From positions 1-64,000 of the forward strand of contig MU271166.1 in NCBI GenBank assembly GCA_021432605.1: a stretch of 64,000 bases of DNA. The letters run 5' to 3'. Each line of letters begins with the position of its first letter. The first letter of the stretch is position 1. Position numbers and translations under genes: made by a program. The notes under the pieces are model-generated. The model searched no databases and had not been told where the DNA came from. It was given only the letters and a program-made list of their open reading frames with translations. This stretch comes from Coniochaeta sp. PMI_546. Its lineage: Eukaryota; Ascomycota; Sordariomycetes; Coniochaetales; Coniochaetaceae. Shown piece after piece: positions 58,950 to 64,000 of the stretch.

Positions 58950-61427
58950 GGCGTGAATATGTTTTGGGACACATCGATCATTGAGCACCAGTATCCAAGG
59001 ATGGCAAATCCTCCTTTCTTCGGACGATTACACTACCTTTATGGTGGCTCATAGCAGCCTGACCGGTTGGGATGATGGCTCAGTCCTAAGCTCGGACTGC
59101 TGGTTCTAATGTCCCACAATCGCCGTCGTCAAGTGATGAATGTATGACTTTCCCCGTACTGCCTGTACTCAAAAAGCAGGGGATGCTGGTGCGCTACCAA
59201 TAAACATCATCTCGGCGACTGAAGTGTCTATATCTGATGGAGCAGGAGAACCAGCATCACTGACATTGCTAATTAGCTTCGGTGTTACTGGCTACTCGGA
59301 CGTTGTCACGCCTTCACGCGACGAATGAGAGACGAAGCTATTACCCCAGAAAATTGTCCAAATTTGGTCTCGCAGTTTAACGGAGATGTGGAGACGGTCA
59401 GATGCACACTTGCCGAACAAGCCAGCATTTGGCGGAAATCTCTGCGTTACACTAGATTCTAAGGTCCTCCGGGGCAGCAATGCAAACTTTACTGTCATCT
59501 GAGGCTCATAATACGGCTATATAGGGACGGTCTTGATGAGCGCATTCCCTAACAATTCGCGAGACGATCCCAGCTGTCGGAACCGAGTATACTTTCCTTG
59601 CCGGAGTATCGCGAGCGTTAACTGTGAACCACCCTTGACAAATCAGTTTGAGAAAGCAGAGAAGATGTCAATCTACGTCTTGGGCACCCAGAGCTACGTA
59701 CTGCCTCCCGTTGTCGTAGGTTAGGGCGGATTCTAGTACAAGACTAGTAGGAGCTCAGAAGCTTACAAAGAGATGTACGTGAATCTAACATTTGCAATAT
59801 TGACGCTGTCTGGTATCTAATACGCTGTGCGCTCGGGATCCCGATTGCACACCCACTGCTAGATATCCAATCATCTGGCGGCTTCGTCAGATAGACGATG
59901 TTCATGTCAATCTGAAGGGGTGTTTACAGCGAAGGTCTTGATACGGCTGTTTGACGAGATATTGTTTGGTGCAGTGCTCATTTCATCCAATTCCTCACAT
60001 CGAAAAGGGGGAAATTTGGTTGGTGACTCTCAACGATGCAATGGCAATACTGACAGGCAGGATTCAGCTGGTCATTCTCAAGGCTCGGCCGATTTTTGAC
60101 GCGGCTACCAGAATGATAGTATCGGAATGACCATTTTCATAAATCACTCTGAGTCTCTAATTGGCATCAAGTCTACCCTCGAAATCTCGTATAAGTCGAT
60201 CCAAAGGTTGCACTCTCAGATATGTCATGCTAGAGATGACACGTAACCATCAAGTCACGGGCTCTTTTCAAGCATCACAAATAATATAGCTTATGACGTG
60301 TCTTGAGTACTCAGGCAGTGATTGATCTCGACTTGATTCCAAGTAGTGCGTATTATTGGTTGCGATCGAATGTGCGTTTTTGAAGATTAAGTGTCCTTTC
60401 CTAGCAATGTTTGTGGCCCTCGTGAGATACCCCTTCATCCCTGGGCAACTTGATCAATCATTCTCCTGTTTAAAGTTTAGCATTTGGCGTGACGTATCCA
60501 TAATTCCAGATCGCGGAAGTCCAATGATGAAGTTGATTGTAAGGCTGGTCAGTCATCTTTCCACCAGCGGGCTAAGTAATTATTGCTACACGCCGGGATA
60601 ATGGTTTAACTAACAGCCGAGATGCACATGTATGTCGAAGATAGATCAGTATCGCCCTTCATGTCAGGATAAATCAACTCATATTCGACCTCTCCGTCGC
60701 TACCGACCCAGTGCGCAAGATCCGGTAAACCGTGAAAGTAGCACTCGTAGACCTTTGCTGTTTTTTTTTTTCTTCCTTGAAATAGGAATCGTCTATCGCT
60801 AAACTAGGCCTGACGATATCAGACTGTGAAAAGGGTCAGCAAGACTGATGACTGTGCCCCTACTAGCTTCACTTTGAAGAGTTAACGACCTGCAATAGGG
60901 GGCCATGTCTCGTCTAGGAGCGTGGATGTTCATGAGAAAGCAGCAACAAGAAGAACAGATACAACAATTAGAACAATAGCGTTATGATTCAATGTTGAGC
61001 ACCTTTATATACATACAACTAATCTTTTACATGCAACTAGTCTCATATATACTTAAGTGACGTCGTCCAAAGGTTTCCTAGCCCCAGCCGCGTTCTACTA
61101 CTTTCCTGTACAGTCAGCCTTTTCGTGCAACAACCGTGATATTGCCGTTTTTAGCGTTCGCAAAGAGGCGAAGGACGTAAAAGAGCGATGCACTAACCCG
61201 GATACGGCGTTCTTCTCGTATTCACTCCACACGTGCCGTTAGTAATACCGGCAATCCGGATGCGAAGGAGGCTTAGACTGAGCGCTGATGACGACGCTGC
61301 CCCTACTTCTAGCAACACCTTAAATCGCTGAAATTTGAATTACCCCAATCTGCTAGTATCAAGCTTGGCGAAGCTTGTCTGCGCGACACTGCTTGGCAAC
61401 CTAAACGGCCAAGGACGAAGCAACGAA
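58950..61427. other. Long intergenic interval
   Basis: 2.5 kb upstream of both divergent neighbours (tyrosinase leftward, mannanase rightward). No supportable gene is seen. Frames at 59140-59328 (+) and 59292-59498 (-) have slight coding character but no domain or splice link. It probably holds both promoters. Confidence 0.4.
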
Positions 61428-63057
61428 ATGAGGTCTTCTCTTCTATATGTCGCGGCGACTTCAGCACTATGCCTTTGCGCGGGACTTGACGTTGACCTTA
61501 CTTCGACAGGTAAGCTCTTCGTGCAACGAGTGGCCTCACGGCGCAGCGATTCTAAACCAAGCATAGCCGCTACGGCTGCATACTTTTGCCGCCCAATCCT
61601 AATGTCTCATATATAGACTCCATCAAAGCGGCGGCCCGGATAGTAGCAGGCAACCTCATGTCCTACTACGACGGAAATCAGCCCGGTCAAACGCCGGGCA
61701 TTCTTCCAGGCCCTCCGCCGGCTGGGCCATATTACTGGTGGGAAGGGGGTGCCCTCTGGGGAACAATGGTGGACTATTGGCACTACACCAACGATACGAC
61801 ATATAACAACGATACCGAGTACGCGTTGGTCTTCCAGGCCGGCCCACCGCAGAACAGTTACATGCCGCCGAATTGGACAGCATCCTTAGGAAACGATGAC
61901 CAGGGCTTCTGGGGAATGTCTGCTATGCTCGCCGCCGAGACAAACTTCGAGAACCCGCCCGCTACAGATCCTCAATGGCTTGCCCTAGCACAAGCCGTGT
62001 TCAACACCCAGGCGGCCCGATGGGATACTCAGAACTGTAACGGCGGGTTGAGATGGCAGATTCCATTCTCCAACAACGGGTATGACTACAAGAATACCAT
62101 AGCCAACGGTATCTTTTTCAACCTAGCGGCAAGGCTTGCGCGCTACACCGGCAACGACACATATGCACAGTGGGCAGCGAAAACGTACAACTGGACGCAA
62201 GCAGTGGGTTACATTGACGCGGAGTACAACATCTTCGATGGTGGCCACGTCGAGCACAACTGCACTGATACGAACCCGCAACAATTCTCGTATATTGCCT
62301 CAATCTTCGTTCAAGGCTCGGGCTTTATGTATAACTATGTAAGTGATGCTGGCGTAGCAGATTACCCTTCTTGCGGGCATGTCAAAATTCCACTTCCATA
62401 TCCTCTCTTCCATTTTGTGACTACTTCAAACACTAACCCTAACGAAACCAGACCAACGGATCACCAGTCTGGGCCGAGAGGGTCACTGGACTGACCAACA
62501 GAACACTTGACTTCTTCTTCCCAAACGGTGTTGCGGTCGAGATTGACTGTGAACTGGCAGATACCCAGCAGTGCACGACAGATATGCTTTCGTTCAAAGG
62601 GTACTCGCATCGGTTCCTGGCCCAGACCACTCAAATGGCGCCTATTGTTCACGACACAATCATGGCGGTTCTCAGGACTTCAGCCCAGGCAGCTGTCAAG
62701 AGCTGCAATGCTGATGGCACATGCGGTTTTAGATGGACCACTGGGTCATATGATGGGAATACAGGTGCAGGGCAAGAAATGAATGCTCTGGGAGCCTTGC
62801 TAAGCATTCTTGTAGACGACCATGCGGTGACACGTCCATTCACGAACACCACTGGTGGTACTAGCCAGGGTAATCCAGACGCTGGGAGTGATCCTGATGT
62901 ATTTCAGGCGGCAAGCCCCGTTACTCAAGGAGATCGGGCAGGGGCCAGTATTTTGACCGTTTTGGTGCTAGTTGCCATGGCCACCATGATGGTGTGGATG
63001 AGCAGCGCGGGGACCGAAGGTTCTCGAGGTGGTGGGAGGGCTGTGAGTTCAGGATAA
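61428..63057 (+). CDS. GH76 alpha-1,6-mannanase, GPI-type (Dfg5/Dcw1 family)
   Basis: Three exons, 61428-61509, 61617-62338 and 62452-63057, join in phase to 469 residues. Introns are GTAAGC...ATATAG (107 bp) and GTAAGT...ACCAG (113 bp). A signal peptide (MRSSLLYVAATSALCLCAG) leads to the GH76 barrel: SIKAAARIVAGNLMSYYDG, PYYWWEGGALWGTMVDYWHYT and the catalytic Asp pair in SLGNDDQGFWGMSAMLAAE. FSYIASIFVQGSGFMYNY and CGFRWTTGSYDGNTGAGQEMNAL follow. A Thr/Ser-rich linker and hydrophobic SILTVLVLVAMATMMVW near the C-terminus fit a GPI signal or membrane anchor, with an unusually long polar tail after it. Dfg5/Dcw1 proteins are thought to transfer GPI-mannoproteins to wall glucan through the mannan core. 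Plasma membrane/cell wall location. Confidence 0.94.
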
Positions 63058-64000
63058 AATTTGCGAAGTCTGCGAAGTCCCTATGTATTGCTGCTTGTTG
63101 TTTGGACTGCAGTCTGCTTCTGGACGTTCTTCAATCAAGGACAGGGGCTTTGCCGTGATGTACAAATGTCTACATCGTGTCCCCATGGTTTTCTGCCGTA
63201 TGTGGCATAGCGCGCTTGCCTGAGCCTGGCTTTACCGCTCTCACAAGTCGAGGACTTCGCCACCTACCAGGTGGCCACGGTGACATGGGGGCCGCCATAT
63301 CTAGGTACTGTACACTTATAATTTGGTGTACCAGCCAGAATCTCAAGGGACGCAGTACGAGCTTAGAGGTTTGCTTCCTTTGTGCACAGCCTTGTCTATT
63401 GCCTCTATGGCTCTCTGTCTCCTCTATACGTAGGATGTTTAACGTCAATGGTAGAACATTCCTATTGCTTTTGCAAGACACCGCAGCGTAACTACTGCCA
63501 CTTGCTTGGTTCAGCCTAGTCCGCCCAGTGTTGATGTGCGTGACCCGATCCGAATGTAGCGTCGTACACTGTAGTCACTTGAGGGTCTTCTCGGCTCTTG
63601 TGCAATCACGTTTCGCAGCACGTACCGATCCATGAGAGCTTAAGCTTATCGACAGTGACGGAAAGCAAGCCGTTTCAAGCTGCTTGCCGCCCAGCGACAA
63701 ATCAGAAAACAGATGACCCCGCACTGAGATGGGCTTCGACGGGGTTAGCAAAAACCACTAAAACAGATCGGGTAGGTCCTTTCTCCCACTACCGGACTGC
63801 ACGATCTACCGACGCAGCAGCATGGGTTCTTATCTCCTCACAGCTTCATTGTAGATCTCATGGACTGGCACCTTCTCCCTTGTCTGGTATCAACTTCACT
63901 TGCAACTTACACAGCCCATGCACATTCCGCTGTGTGGCTTGGTGCTTGCAACAGCTTACATCTGCATTGCACCATCGCCATAACCAAAGCGGAAGCTAGA
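63058..64000. other. Downstream intergenic to window end
   Basis: The 3' side of the mannanase gene. Open frames near 63170-63491 and 63598-63999 show no coding character. No gene is called, but one could begin beyond the window edge. Confidence 0.4.

Overview
The window is nuclear DNA of a filamentous ascomycete (Pezizomycotina, probably a plant-associated Sordariomycete). The evidence is short 50-110 bp spliceosomal introns with CTAAC/CTGAC branch points, a secretome typical of such fungi, and repeats decayed by transitions with CpA/TpG turned to TpA while CpG is kept. That last pattern is the signature of repeat-induced point mutation (RIP).

Bases 1 to about 24,060 form a repeat island. 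In order it holds a pyrimidine-rich leader with a 23-bp tandem repeat; a decayed SNF2-type helicase gene; a broken Ty1/copia element; an unidentified decayed coding-like stretch; an intact-looking three-exon gene of unknown function (9992-11087); and a GAGAGGTCT-rich minisatellite. Then come three copies of a non-coding repeat (A, B, C), a minus-strand relic that may come from a telomere-linked-helicase-type protein, and a complete-length but broken Ty3/gypsy chromovirus. The chromovirus has 391-bp LTRs and a 5-bp target duplication, and it sits inside repeat copy B. Copy A contains a 10-N assembly gap with identical 95-bp flanks.

Bases 24,068-64,000 are gene-bearing. In order: siderophore-iron transporter (with three perfect iron-GATA sites upstream, two of them in a perfect palindrome), MFS sugar transporter, family-2 glycosyltransferase, secreted SGNH/GDSL hydrolase, small cysteine-containing secreted protein, RNase T2, GH3 beta-xylosidase, DUF6601 membrane protein, DUF4360 secreted protein, Nudix ADP-sugar pyrophosphatase, secreted GMC oxidoreductase, class II aldolase-like protein, GH94-type phosphorylase, secreted tyrosinase, and GPI-type GH76 mannanase. 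A second AT-rich patch (about 29,370-29,890) lies just upstream of the glycosyltransferase.

The genes do not form an obvious biosynthetic cluster. They look like a neighbourhood for nutrient acquisition, secretion and wall remodelling (iron uptake, sugar uptake, xylan and beta-glucan use, phenol oxidation, RNA degradation) beside a heterochromatin-like repeat block. Exon structures were worked out by hand. All joined reading frames of the host genes stay open and end in phase.
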